Shown: positions 1 to 8,401 of the stretch, in pieces
Layout: each line of letters begins with the position of its first letter
Numbering within the stretch: position 1 is the first letter of the stretch
Origin: SZUA-36 sp963801195
GTDB taxonomy: Bacteria > Pseudomonadota > Gammaproteobacteria > Xanthomonadales > SZUA-36
NCBI GenBank assembly: GCA_963801195.1
Contig: CAWDDX010000003.1
Coordinates: 930,001 to 994,000, forward strand
Direction: 5' to 3'
Length of the DNA stretch: 64,000 nucleotides
The notes under the pieces: model-generated
What the model saw: the letters and a program-made list of their open reading frames with translations, nothing else
Told to the model about the DNA's origin: nothing
Databases searched by the model: none
Position numbers and translations under genes: made by a program

Positions 1-89
1 TGTCACCGGCAATCGGGATGACCGGATCGCATATAATTTCCTTGTCTGCAGAAACCCGTCTGCAAAAACTACGGAACAGGATGATTGAC

Positions 90-2195
90 ATGAGCGAGGT
101 TGTTTTTTCGAATACCGGGGGCCGGATAGGTGTTATAAAAATCGATTCGCCGCCGGTCAACGCACTGTCTCAAATGGTACGCAAGGGCATCATGCAAGCG
201 CTGCAGGAAGCCATCAACGATACCGCTACACAGGCCATCGTAGTGAAATGCGCGGGACGAACATTTATTGCCGGCGCCGATATACGTGAATTTGGCAAGC
301 CGCCCATGGAGCCTTTCCTGCCGGACGTGGTGGCGGCGCTTGAGGCCTGTCCCAAGCTGGTGGTCGCAGCCATTCATGGCACAGCCCTTGGCGGAGGATT
401 CGAGGTCGCACTCGGATGCCATTACCGCATCGCCGATTCTGATGCCAGAGTGGGGCTCCCTGAGGTCAAGCTGGGCCTACTTCCGGGCGCGGGCGGCACA
501 CAACGTCTGCCGCGTCTGATCGGTATTCAGGCGGCGCTGCCGATGATCATGTCGGGTGATCCGGTGACCGCTGAAAAGGCGCTCGGACTGGATGCAGTTG
601 ATCACGTGGTCAAGCATGACCTGCTCAGTGAAGCCATCGCCTATGCCGAAAAACTGCTGGATGAGGACGCGCCGCTACGCCGCTTGTGCGATGTCCAGCT
701 TGATACGGCTTCGGTGCCGGATAACTACTTTGCTGAATTCAGGGCGGCGAACGCACGCAAAATGCGTGGTTATTTCTCTCCCGAGCGCATCATTTCAGCG
801 GTCCAGGCGGCATTGGAGCTTGATTTTGACGAGGGCATGGCGCTGGAACGTGAACTGTTCAACGCATGTTTGCAGTCCGCTGAATCGGTCGCCCTGAGGC
901 ATGTCTTTTTTGCTGAACGGGAAGCGGGCAAGGTTAAAGGTGTGGATAAAGACACACCGCTGCGCAACATCAAGCGCGTCGCCTTGATCGGCGCGGGCAC
1001 CATGGGTGGCGGCATCGCCATGAACTTCGCCAGCATGGGAATACCCGTGCACATGGTCGATGTTGACGCCGGGGCGATCGAACGCGGTCTGGCGGTGGTT
1101 AGCAGCAACTACATGCGTGGTGTGGAAAAAGGCCGCATGAGCCAGGCGCAGTTCGAGGAGCTGATGCAGCTGTTCATACCGACTACGAATTACGCGGATC
1201 TCGGCGATGTCGACCTTGTGATTGAAGCTGTATTCGAAAATATGGAGTTGAAAAAAGCCCTCTTCAAACGCCTGGACAAGTTCTGCAAACCGGGCGCCAT
1301 TCTTGCCAGCAATACCTCCACACTCGATCTTGATGAAATCGCCCGGGCGACATCACGGCCCCGGGACGTGGTGGGCATGCACTTTTTCAGCCCGGCTAAC
1401 ATCATGCGTCTGCTCGAGGTGGTGCGGGGCGCCGAGACCACGGCGGATGTGTTGGCCACAGTTATGAAACTGGCCAGGCAGATCGGCAAGGTTGGCGTGG
1501 TCAGTGGCGTTTGTCATGGGTTTATCGGCAACCGCATGCTGGAGGGCTACATCCGGGAAGCCGGCCTGATGCTGCTCGAAGGCGCCCGGCCGGAACAGAT
1601 CGATAAGGTGTTGTACGGGTTTGGAATGCCGATGGGGCCGATCGCGATGGGCGACCTTGCAGGAATTGATGTCGGTGCCAAGGTGCGTGAGGAACGGCGG
1701 CGCAACGGTACTTTCCCGGCCGATGAAAGGTTTGGCCTGGTTGCAGACAAGCTGGTTGCAATGGGCCGCTGCGGGCAGAAAACCGGCGCGGGCGTTTACC
1801 GTTACGAGGCCGGCTCGCGTACGCCTTTACCCGACCCTGAAGTGCAAGCGCTTATTCAACACGAGGCACAGCGGCTGGCTATCAGGCAACGGGACATCAG
1901 TGATGGGGAAATACTGACCCGATGTATTTATCCGCTGATCAATGAAGGCGCGCGCATACTCGAAGAAGGCATTGCCCGGCGCGCCGGCGATATCGACGTG
2001 GTCTGGATCAACGGCTATGGCTTTCCACCTTACCGTGGCGGCCCGATGCACTATGCCGATACGGTTGGGCTGCAGACAATTTATGACCGGATCTGCAGCT
2101 ACCGCGAGACGCTGGGTAACGAATTCGGCTACTGGGAACCGGCGCCGTTACTGGAAAGACTGGCGCGTGAAGGTGGTAAATTTGCAGATGTCTGA
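90..2195 (+). CDS. Fused enoyl-CoA hydratase / 3-hydroxyacyl-CoA dehydrogenase (FadJ/EHHADH-like)
   Basis: Bifunctional beta-oxidation enzyme: hydrates 2-enoyl-CoA and then oxidises L-3-hydroxyacyl-CoA with NAD+. The N-terminal third is a crotonase domain; the two acidic catalytic residues are present as GGGFE (about residue 105) and GLPE (about 125), with the same 20-residue spacing as E119/E139 of E. coli FadB. An NAD-binding domain follows (IGAGTMGGGI near residue 295), then the dehydrogenase His in MHFFSP near 430 and the C-terminal helical domain. About 701 residues is the usual size for the fused enzyme. An in-frame ATG nine bases upstream (position 81) sits directly behind GGAACAGG and could also be used; the upstream in-frame extension shows no family similarity. 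No thiolase partner is in view. It heads a fatty-acid block with the acyl-CoA-binding protein and fatty acyl-CoA reductase. Function is confident; physiological chain length is not readable. Confidence 0.92.
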   Translation: MSEVVFSNTGGRIGVIKIDSPPVNALSQMVRKGIMQALQEAINDTATQAIVVKCAGRTFIAGADIREFGKPPMEPFLPDVVAALEACPKLVVAAIHGTALGGGFEVALGCHYRIADSDARVGLPEVKLGLLPGAGGTQRLPRLIGIQAALPMIMSGDPVTAEKALGLDAVDHVVKHDLLSEAIAYAEKLLDEDAPLRRLCDVQLDTASVPDNYFAEFRAANARKMRGYFSPERIISAVQAALELDFDEGMALERELFNACLQSAESVALRHVFFAEREAGKVKGVDKDTPLRNIKRVALIGAGTMGGGIAMNFASMGIPVHMVDVDAGAIERGLAVVSSNYMRGVEKGRMSQAQFEELMQLFIPTTNYADLGDVDLVIEAVFENMELKKALFKRLDKFCKPGAILASNTSTLDLDEIARATSRPRDVVGMHFFSPANIMRLLEVVRGAETTADVLATVMKLARQIGKVGVVSGVCHGFIGNRMLEGYIREAGLMLLEGARPEQIDKVLYGFGMPMGPIAMGDLAGIDVGAKVREERRRNGTFPADERFGLVADKLVAMGRCGQKTGAGVYRYEAGSRTPLPDPEVQALIQHEAQRLAIRQRDISDGEILTRCIYPLINEGARILEEGIARRAGDIDVVWINGYGFPPYRGGPMHYADTVGLQTIYDRICSYRETLGNEFGYWEPAPLLERLAREGGKFADV

Positions 2196-2236
2196 CCGGG
2201 ACAGATGCGTGCGCGCAGATGCAGCTTTGAAACCGC

Positions 2237-2494
2237 TCAGATACCGAGGTCAGCCAGGGATTTAATCACGTTGCGCAGCAGGCCGTGGATGATCGGGTGG
2301 TCGATTTCAAAATTGGTCACGACCTCGTTGAGCTGATCATTGACCTCCCGGCGTTGTTCGATGTCCGCATGGTTTTGCAAGCGGTCGATTGCGGCATTCA
2401 GCGCCTGGACTTGCGTTTCAAAACCATCGGCGCTATCGAGCTTTGCAAGTTCCGCCCTCAATAAATCGATATCGTGTTGTAATTTATCTGTCAT
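2237..2494 (-). CDS. DUF4404 family protein
   Basis: Small 85-residue soluble, mostly helical protein with an amphipathic N-terminal half (heptad-like Leu/Ile/Ala spacing in residues 5-55) and a conserved-looking C-terminal segment, FEIDHPIIHGLLRNVIKSLA. I recognise the pattern as DUF4404, a family of small proteobacterial proteins of unknown function that often sit near fatty-acid or membrane genes. It points towards the bifunctional beta-oxidation gene and ends 41 bases from that gene's stop, so the two are convergent. The ATG is followed by a short hydrophilic lead (MTDKLQ) and there is no signal peptide. A coiled-coil or oligomerisation role would fit the composition, but no function is established. 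Confidence 0.8.
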   Translation of the reverse strand: MTDKLQHDIDLLRAELAKLDSADGFETQVQALNAAIDRLQNHADIEQRREVNDQLNEVVTNFEIDHPIIHGLLRNVIKSLADLGI

Positions 2495-2601
2495 GATCCG
2501 CCTTTGTTAAAATACTTTGTTTCATACCTTCCATGAAATCTATTGAACCATAAAATTTACTATATACCCGCATAACCCGGGTGTCTTTAGTTGATTACCA
2601 T

Positions 2602-3240
2602 TCAGACTCCCCTGTAGGTTTGCGCGAGCTCGCGGACCTGGCTGGCCTCCGGTTCGCGCAGAAATGGCAAAACCAGGTGCAGGACACGTGAGACCGATGC
2701 TGAAAGCACCTTGCCATCTGCCAGTCCCGGATCGCCACTGACCTCGGCAAATGGAATCCAATAGGTCATGACCAGTAACATATTGTCCGCCAGCACCCCG
2801 CTGTCGTGTTCATCGATATGCATCACGCCATTTTTGCGCAAGTCCGAAATCAGCGTGATCAACGTTGCGCGTTGCCTGCTGAACAGGCCGTTGAGCGCCC
2901 GCTGGAGATTCCTGATACGGCTGTAAAGGTCGTTCAGGTCGCGAAACAGGAAGCGGAAACGGCCCATGGCTTCAAATATCAAATGCAGGCGCAGCCACAA
3001 GTCCTCCACTTCGTGCGTTGCGGACGCCTCCAGTTCCAGTGTCGGCTGCACGTGCAACAGGTAGCGCTTGAACAGTTCCAGGGCGATATCGTCCTTACTG
3101 CGGAAGTGATAGTAGAGATTGCCGGGGCTGATGTCTGCCTCATCCGCGATGTGGTTGGTGCTGACATTGGCTTCGCCGAACTCGTTGAACAGGGCAAGGC
3201 TGGTGGCAAGGACCAGTTCTCGTGTGTCGCGACGCGCCAT
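2602..3240 (-). CDS. TetR family transcriptional regulator
   Basis: DNA-binding repressor or activator of 212 residues. The N-terminal helix-turn-helix is clear: residues 5-50 read as the TetR pattern, with ALFNEFGEANVSTNHIADE and then ISPGNLYYHFRSKDDI, the recognition helix plus the hallmark YYHF. The C-terminal ligand domain is helical. The ATG at 3240 was chosen because the HTH begins right after it; the open frame continues upstream across the neighbouring gene but without family similarity. It lies 19 bases downstream of the acyl-CoA-binding protein gene on the same strand, so the two are probably co-transcribed. The fatty-acid context (ACBP, acyl-CoA reductase, beta-oxidation enzyme) suggests an acyl-CoA-responsive regulator of lipid metabolism; this is inference from neighbours only. 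Confidence 0.9.
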   Translation of the reverse strand: MARRDTRELVLATSLALFNEFGEANVSTNHIADEADISPGNLYYHFRSKDDIALELFKRYLLHVQPTLELEASATHEVEDLWLRLHLIFEAMGRFRFLFRDLNDLYSRIRNLQRALNGLFSRQRATLITLISDLRKNGVMHIDEHDSGVLADNMLLVMTYWIPFAEVSGDPGLADGKVLSASVSRVLHLVLPFLREPEASQVRELAQTYRGV

Positions 3241-3259
3241 GGCTTGTTTATCCGGTCTG

Positions 3260-3529
3260 TCAGCCGTCGATCGAAGCGCCGAGGCTGGTGACCAGCTCGA
3301 TGTACTGCTTTTGGGCGTCGTCGCTTGAAAGCCCTTTAAGTTGCGTCCAGGCCTCGTACTTGGCGACACCGACGAAGTCAAAAAAGCCGGGTTTGTCTCC
3401 GGCAACATCACCTTGTGAGCCCTGTTTGAACAGGGCGTAAAGTTTCAGCATCGTATCGTTGTCGGGCCTTGACGGCAGTGTTTTAACCGCTTTGCTTGCT
3501 TGTTCGAAGCGGGAATTGAGATCTGTCAT
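3260..3529 (-). CDS. Acyl-CoA-binding protein (ACBP)
   Basis: Small cytosolic carrier of long-chain acyl-CoA esters, 89 residues, the canonical ACBP size. The diagnostic motifs are present: YALFKQGSQGD (family consensus YxLYKQATxGD) and KYEAWTQLKGLSSDDAQKQY (family KxxAWxxxKGxSxxxA). The four-helix layout fits without gaps and the ATG gives the normal short lead before FEQASKAVKTLP. ACBPs are widespread in eukaryotes and patchy in bacteria, where they tend to occur in lipid-storing or lipid-degrading organisms. It is upstream of and close to the TetR gene on the minus strand, and faces away from the fatty acyl-CoA reductase gene across a hairpin-rich intergenic element. It could supply acyl-CoA to that reductase or to beta-oxidation. 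Confidence 0.92.
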   Translation of the reverse strand: MTDLNSRFEQASKAVKTLPSRPDNDTMLKLYALFKQGSQGDVAGDKPGFFDFVGVAKYEAWTQLKGLSSDDAQKQYIELVTSLGASIDG

Positions 3530-3597
3530 GCGGTCGGTCTCCTTGCAATTCCGGATGGCATTGTAGCTTGCGATTGTAACAGCATGGGAACGGTTTA

Positions 3598-3755
3598 TTA
3601 ATCTGAGGAGGCTCTGATTAATGCCATCCTGGCATTATCAGAGCGCGACAGTCGAAAAGTGTCATTTTCGACTGCCTTACAAATCAACGGCTTGGCGCCG
3701 CTGATTTGGCGACACATCCTTGTGTCGCGGGAACCTCAGAATTAATCAGAGGTTA
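3598..3755. repeat. Multi-hairpin palindromic element with short terminal inverted repeats
   Basis: About 155 bases of nested dyads between ACBP and the acyl-CoA reductase. Ends: CTCTGATTAAT at 3612-3622 is the exact reverse complement of ATTAATCAGAG at 3741-3751, and CTGAGG near 3603 pairs with CCTCAG near 3734. Inside are three more dyads: 3612-3643 (arms around TGCCATCCTGGCA), 3651-3672 (GTCGAAAA / TTTTCGAC) and 3709-3728 (GCGACACA / TGTGTCGC). It has no coding potential and only one copy in this window. It resembles a non-autonomous mobile or REP-like intergenic element rather than a terminator, because no T-run follows the stems. Confidence 0.65.
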
Positions 3756-3798
3756 CCTGATAAGATTGCAGTATTGGACGATGCGTTCGGAGGACTTT

Positions 3799-5787
3799 AT
3801 GAATTACCTTATTACCGGCGGGACCGGCTTTATCGGTCACAACCTGATCGAAGAATTACTGGAGCAGAAAAAGAAGGCCACGATCTATGTCCTGGTCCGC
3901 AAGGAATCAAAACAAAAGCTCGAGAAACTGCGAAAACAGTGGGGCGACGGTTCCAAGCGCGTCATTCCCATCACCGGTGACCTGACCAAGTCCATGCTGG
4001 GAGTGCCGGCAAAAAAGAGAAAGGAACTGGAAGGTCAGATCGATCACGTATTTCACCTTGCCGCCGTGTATGACCTGATGGCGGATGCCGAGAGCCAGAT
4101 CAGTGTCAACGTGGAAGGTACGCATAACGTCGTGCAGTTGGCGGATGACATCAAGGCCAAACGATTTCACCACATGAGTTCGATCGCGGCGGCCGGGTTG
4201 TACGCCGGTACCTTCCGGGAGGACATGTTCGAAGAGGCGCACGGCCTGGAAAATCCCTATTTCCGCACCAAGCATGACGCTGAAAGCGTGGTCAGGCGTG
4301 AATGCAAGATGCCCTGGCGTATCTACCGGCCCGGTATCGTGGTCGGCCATTCGGAAACCGGTGTCATCGACAAGATAGATGGGCCTTACTACTTCTTCAA
4401 GCTGATTCAGAAGATGCGCAAGATGCTGCCGTCATGGATGCCGACGCTGGGCCTGGAGGGCGGCCGTATCAATATCGTGCCGGTTGACTACGTGGTGGAT
4501 GCAACGATATACATCGCACACAAGGCGCGCCTGGACGGCCAGTGTTTCCACCTGACCGATCCCAAACCAAAACGGATTGGCGAAGTGCTCAATATGTTTG
4601 CCAGGGCCGCACACGCGCCGCAAATGACCATGCGCATCGACGCCAGGATATTTAATTACATACCCTCGGCGATCACCGCCGGTCTGAGAATGTTGCCCCC
4701 GGTCCGGCGCATCACCCGGCAGGTCATGAAGGACCTGGGTCTGCCACCGGACATGATGAAGTTTGTCAACTACCCCACAAAGTTCGATAACAGGGAAACT
4801 GAAAAAGCGCTGAAAGGCAGCGGAATATCGGTTCCCAGGCTGGATGACTACGCCTGGCGTCTGTGGGATTACTGGGAAAGACACCTCGACCCGGACCTGT
4901 TTATCGACCGCAGCCTGCGCGGTCATGTGCGTGGCAAGATCGTGGTCGTCACCGGGGCCTCGTCGGGTATTGGGCAGGCCACGGCGGTCATGCTGGCGCG
5001 GGCCGGGGCACGGGTCATGCTGGTCGCCCGCGGCGAGGACAAGCTGGCGGCAACACTGGAAGAAATCAAATCGATGGAGGGTGAGGCCTGGGTTTACCCC
5101 TGTGATATCGCTGATCTTGATGCCTGTGACCGTTTGATAGACAAGATCATCGAAGACCATGGCGTCATCGACATACTGGTTAACAACGCGGGCCGCTCCA
5201 TACGCCGCTCCATCTCGCTTTCATATGACCGGTTTCATGATTTTGAACGCACCATGCAACTGAACTACTTCGGCAGCCTGCGCCTCATCATGCGGGTTTT
5301 GCCGGGGATGACGGCGCGCCGGACCGGGCATGTCATCAACATATCCTCGATCGGCGTACTCAGTAATTCGCCCCGTTTCTCGGCCTACGTGGCGTCGAAG
5401 GCCGCGATGGATGCTTTTTCCCGCTGCGCTTCCGCCGAATACAGCGATACCGGCATTGCTTTCACGACGATCAACATGCCGCTGGTGCGCACACCGATGA
5501 TCGCACCGACCAGGATTTACGAAAATGTTCCGACCATCACGCCGGAAGAAGCCGCCGAATTTATCAAGCAAGCGGTTATTTACAGGCCACAGCGAATCGC
5601 CACCCGTCTAGGTATCTTTGCACAGACGCTGCATACGGTTGCGCCGAAGGTGGCGGAAATCGTCATGAACAGCGCCTTCCGGATGTTCCCGGACTCATCG
5701 GCCGCCAAGGGTGTTTCCTCAGACCAGGAACAGGCATCGCCGGAACAGATCGCATTTGCCAGCCTGATGCAGGGCATCCACTGGTAA
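3799..5787 (+). CDS. Two-domain fatty acyl-CoA reductase (Marinobacter Maqu_2220 type, alcohol-forming)
   Basis: Predicted NADPH-dependent reductase taking fatty acyl-CoA to fatty alcohol, with two SDR-type Rossmann domains in one chain. N-terminal extended-SDR domain: GGTGFIG at residues 7-13, HVFHLAAVYD, and an NPYFRTKHDAE active-site Y/K pair. C-terminal Acr1-like classical SDR domain from about residue 375: GASSGIG near 385, NNAGRSIRRS, and SAYVASK (catalytic YxxxK) near 530. The 662-residue length nearly equals the 661 I recall for Marinobacter Maqu_2220, and long stretches such as SYDRFHDFERTMQLNYFGS match my memory of that protein. The start at 3799 follows GGAGGA at 3789-3794; the open frame upstream runs through the hairpin element and is not coding. 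Fatty alcohol would feed wax-ester synthesis, but no wax synthase is in view. Confidence 0.88.
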   Translation: MNYLITGGTGFIGHNLIEELLEQKKKATIYVLVRKESKQKLEKLRKQWGDGSKRVIPITGDLTKSMLGVPAKKRKELEGQIDHVFHLAAVYDLMADAESQISVNVEGTHNVVQLADDIKAKRFHHMSSIAAAGLYAGTFREDMFEEAHGLENPYFRTKHDAESVVRRECKMPWRIYRPGIVVGHSETGVIDKIDGPYYFFKLIQKMRKMLPSWMPTLGLEGGRINIVPVDYVVDATIYIAHKARLDGQCFHLTDPKPKRIGEVLNMFARAAHAPQMTMRIDARIFNYIPSAITAGLRMLPPVRRITRQVMKDLGLPPDMMKFVNYPTKFDNRETEKALKGSGISVPRLDDYAWRLWDYWERHLDPDLFIDRSLRGHVRGKIVVVTGASSGIGQATAVMLARAGARVMLVARGEDKLAATLEEIKSMEGEAWVYPCDIADLDACDRLIDKIIEDHGVIDILVNNAGRSIRRSISLSYDRFHDFERTMQLNYFGSLRLIMRVLPGMTARRTGHVINISSIGVLSNSPRFSAYVASKAAMDAFSRCASAEYSDTGIAFTTINMPLVRTPMIAPTRIYENVPTITPEEAAEFIKQAVIYRPQRIATRLGIFAQTLHTVAPKVAEIVMNSAFRMFPDSSAAKGVSSDQEQASPEQIAFASLMQGIHW

Positions 5788-5809
5788 GGCCCGGGCAGTA
5801 ATCCCGGAT

Positions 5810-5832
5810 GGGTGCCCGAATGCCGGGCACCC
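5810..5832. terminator. Perfect 9-bp dyad after the acyl-CoA reductase gene
   Basis: GGGTGCCCG and CGGGCACCC form a perfect 9-bp stem with a 5-base loop, 22 bases after the stop codon. No T-run follows, so it may be a weak or Rho-assisted terminator or merely an RNA-stabilising hairpin. Confidence 0.4.
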
Positions 5833-5940
5833 GGTAACTGCACAGATAAAATGCTTTCGGGGTCAAGCTGTTTAAACACGGCCCGTAATGTGGCCTAATT
5901 CGTAACCTCCACGTCACGAGGGTTTGATGGGTAGTTAAAA

Positions 5941-7410
5941 ATGGCGAAATTCATACCTGTAGATATTTTTGATCTGGTCATCTTCGGTGGTCTCGGCGAC
6001 CTGGCATTGCGCAAGTTGATGCCGGCCCTCTACCACCGCGACCGCGATTGCCAGTTACCCACCGGTTGCCGGATTATATCGGTTGGCCGAAGCACTTATA
6101 GTCACGCTGAATTCCTGTCAAAGGTTGGCAACTCCCTGCGCGAAAAACTTCCGGAGGCGGAATTCTCGGAAGAGTTTTGGGGGTCATTTTCACAACGTCT
6201 GCAATATGTCAGTACCGATGCCCTGGAACCTTCCAACTGGCAGGACTTGAAAGCTGTGCTGGAGGGGTTCGAAGACCGCATACGGGTTTTTTACCTGGCC
6301 ACTGCGCCCAATTTATTTGGTGCGATCGCATCCGGTCTCAGCCAGAACGGAATGATTACCGAAGACGTGCGCATTGTGCTGGAAAAGCCGGTGGGTAACG
6401 ATTACGCCTCGGCGTGTGAGATCAACGACCAGGTGGGTGAATGTTTTTCGGAGGACAGCATATTCAGGATCGATCACTACCTGGGCAAAGAGACCGTTCA
6501 GAATCTGCTTGCACTGCGATTTGCCAATTCGATGTTCGAGCCACTCTGGAACCGCGGCAATATTGATAACGTTCAAATTACCGTGGCGGAAGACCTGGGT
6601 GTTGGCGGCCGTGTCGAGTTCTACGACCAGATAGGCACTTTGCGGGACATGGTGCAGAACCACATGATGCAATTGATCTGCCTGACGGCAATGGAACCTC
6701 CCACCAGCCGTGACCAATACGCGGTGCGGGATGAGAAAATGAAAGTGCTGCGCGCGCTGAAACCGATTGGCGCGGCCGAGGTTAATCGGCATACGGTGCG
6801 TGGACAATATCAGTCCGGCGCCATTGACGGAAAAGCCGTTGATGGTTACCTCGATGAACTGGGTGGAAAGGACAGCCGGACCGAAACTTTCGTTGCATTG
6901 AAAGTGCAGATTGACAACTGGCGCTGGTCCAATGTGCCTTTCTACCTGCGTACCGGAAAAAGACTCAAAAATAAATATTCGGAAATCGTCATCCAGTTCC
7001 AGGAGGTTCCGCATTCAATTTTTCCGGAGTTGACCGATGGCCGTAATGCGAACCGGCTCAGTATTCGCCTGCAGCCTGATGAGGGCGTCAAGCTCAGCCT
7101 GATGTCGAAGGATCCGGGGCCGGGCGGCTTTGAACTGCGTAAAGTTTCCCTTGACCTGAGTTACGAAGACCCGAGCGGCGCACGCTACCCCGATGCCTAC
7201 GAGCGATTGCTGATGGAGGTCATTCGTGGAAATCCAGCCTTGTTCATGCGCCGCGACGAGGTCGAATTCGCATGGCGCTGGATTGACCGGATCATCGCCG
7301 GTTGGGAGGAGACCGATCAGCGGCTCGAGGGTTACGTGGCCGGCACATCGGGTCCTACCGCCTCATCGGTGATGCTGGATCGCGACGGGCATTCCTGGTT
7401 TCCCGAATAG
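5941..7410 (+). CDS. zwf: Glucose-6-phosphate 1-dehydrogenase
   Basis: Oxidises glucose-6-phosphate to 6-phosphogluconolactone with NADP+, the entry to the oxidative pentose-phosphate and Entner-Doudoroff routes. 489 residues, the normal bacterial length. The coenzyme loop GGLGDLALRKLMPALY is at residues 16-31 and the substrate signature RIDHYLGKE with the catalytic His is near residue 178; VLEKPVG (about 148) and the C-terminal domain around RTGKRLKNK are also present. The coenzyme loop has Gly-Leu-Gly-Asp-Leu-Ala where GASGDLT/A is common, a mild variant. The 6-phosphogluconolactonase gene begins four bases after the stop, so the two form an operon. gnd and glucokinase lie elsewhere in the window. 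Confidence 0.96.
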   Translation: MAKFIPVDIFDLVIFGGLGDLALRKLMPALYHRDRDCQLPTGCRIISVGRSTYSHAEFLSKVGNSLREKLPEAEFSEEFWGSFSQRLQYVSTDALEPSNWQDLKAVLEGFEDRIRVFYLATAPNLFGAIASGLSQNGMITEDVRIVLEKPVGNDYASACEINDQVGECFSEDSIFRIDHYLGKETVQNLLALRFANSMFEPLWNRGNIDNVQITVAEDLGVGGRVEFYDQIGTLRDMVQNHMMQLICLTAMEPPTSRDQYAVRDEKMKVLRALKPIGAAEVNRHTVRGQYQSGAIDGKAVDGYLDELGGKDSRTETFVALKVQIDNWRWSNVPFYLRTGKRLKNKYSEIVIQFQEVPHSIFPELTDGRNANRLSIRLQPDEGVKLSLMSKDPGPGGFELRKVSLDLSYEDPSGARYPDAYERLLMEVIRGNPALFMRRDEVEFAWRWIDRIIAGWEETDQRLEGYVAGTSGPTASSVMLDRDGHSWFPE

Positions 7411-7414
7411 ACCG

Positions 7415-8119
7415 ATGTCTGTAAATATCGACTTCCAAAAATTTGAGGACCGGGCTGCTGCTTCGGCCGCTGCGGCCAATTTGCTCGCAGGCCTGCTCAG
7501 GGATGTTTTGGATTCCGCGCCCCGGGCGGAGGCTTCGCTGGTCGTCAGCGGTGGCACGACACCCGGTCCGTGTTTTGACCTGTTATCCGGTGAGCCACTG
7601 GATTGGTCCAGGGTTACGGTAATGCCCAGTGACGAACGCTGGGTGCCGGCCACCGATGCCGCCAGCAATGAAAGACTGATCAGGACGAGGTTGCTAAAGG
7701 GGCCGGCGGCAGCGGGAAAAATGCTGCCATTTTTCCGTGAAGGTCTGGATGCGTCGCAGGCGCCGAGCGTGATCGAAGCGGAATTGGCCCGTTTGAGCCG
7801 GGAATTCAGCGCTGTCTTGCTGGGCATGGGTGAAGATGGGCATTTTGCCTCACTTTTCCCTGATTTTGACGGGTTGCAAGACGCTCTCGACCCCCAATCC
7901 GGGACCACCTGCACGCTGGTAAGAACTGCCAGCAGCCCGTATACGCGTATCAGCCTGACCCTGCCGGTTCTGCTCAAATCCGTACATATCGCCCTGTTGA
8001 TATTTGGTGAGTCCAAGCGGAGCGTTTTTGAAACTGCGATGAGCGGCTCAAGCACGTATCCAATCACGGCGTTGTTGCGGGAAACCCGCACACCACTGAC
8101 GGTGATATGGGCCCCCTGA
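7415..8119 (+). CDS. pgl: 6-phosphogluconolactonase (DevB type)
   Basis: Hydrolyses 6-phosphogluconolactone, the product of the zwf enzyme encoded four bases upstream. 234 residues, typical for the DevB/NagB-fold family. Family motifs are visible: LVVSGGTTPGPCFDLL (residues 40-56, phosphate-binding SGGxTP), MPSDERWVPATDAASNERL (the DERxV motif) and LLGMGEDGHFASLFPD (the GMGxDGHxASLFP motif with the catalytic His). The ATG is the first after the zwf stop and gives a standard N-terminus. Translational coupling with zwf is likely given the spacing. A cytosolic enzyme; the assignment is secure. Confidence 0.95.
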   Translation: MSVNIDFQKFEDRAAASAAAANLLAGLLRDVLDSAPRAEASLVVSGGTTPGPCFDLLSGEPLDWSRVTVMPSDERWVPATDAASNERLIRTRLLKGPAAAGKMLPFFREGLDASQAPSVIEAELARLSREFSAVLLGMGEDGHFASLFPDFDGLQDALDPQSGTTCTLVRTASSPYTRISLTLPVLLKSVHIALLIFGESKRSVFETAMSGSSTYPITALLRETRTPLTVIWAP

Positions 8120-8401
8120 GCTGCTGACATGTAAATACAACAGATGAGTTCCACGCTTGCCGGAACTGGGATGGTTGTTTACAAAACAACAGGCCCAAAT
8201 AGCAGTGATAGTCGCGGTCGCGGGTGTCAGAAACGGCATGATTTGCACAACCGGCGGTTGGTCCCGTAAGCGACAGTTGCGAATTGTAAACAAGCATTGA
8301 TGGATATTTACAACGAACACAATTAACCTTGAACACTTTCCCGGGATCGGCCAGACAGGTAACAACACCTTTTTCAGGCCGGACAACAAGGCATAATACC
8401 C

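Noticed and set aside
5810..5832. Strong intrinsic terminator of the acyl-CoA reductase gene
   Set aside because: The stem is perfect but no T-run follows, so it is reported only as a low-confidence hairpin.
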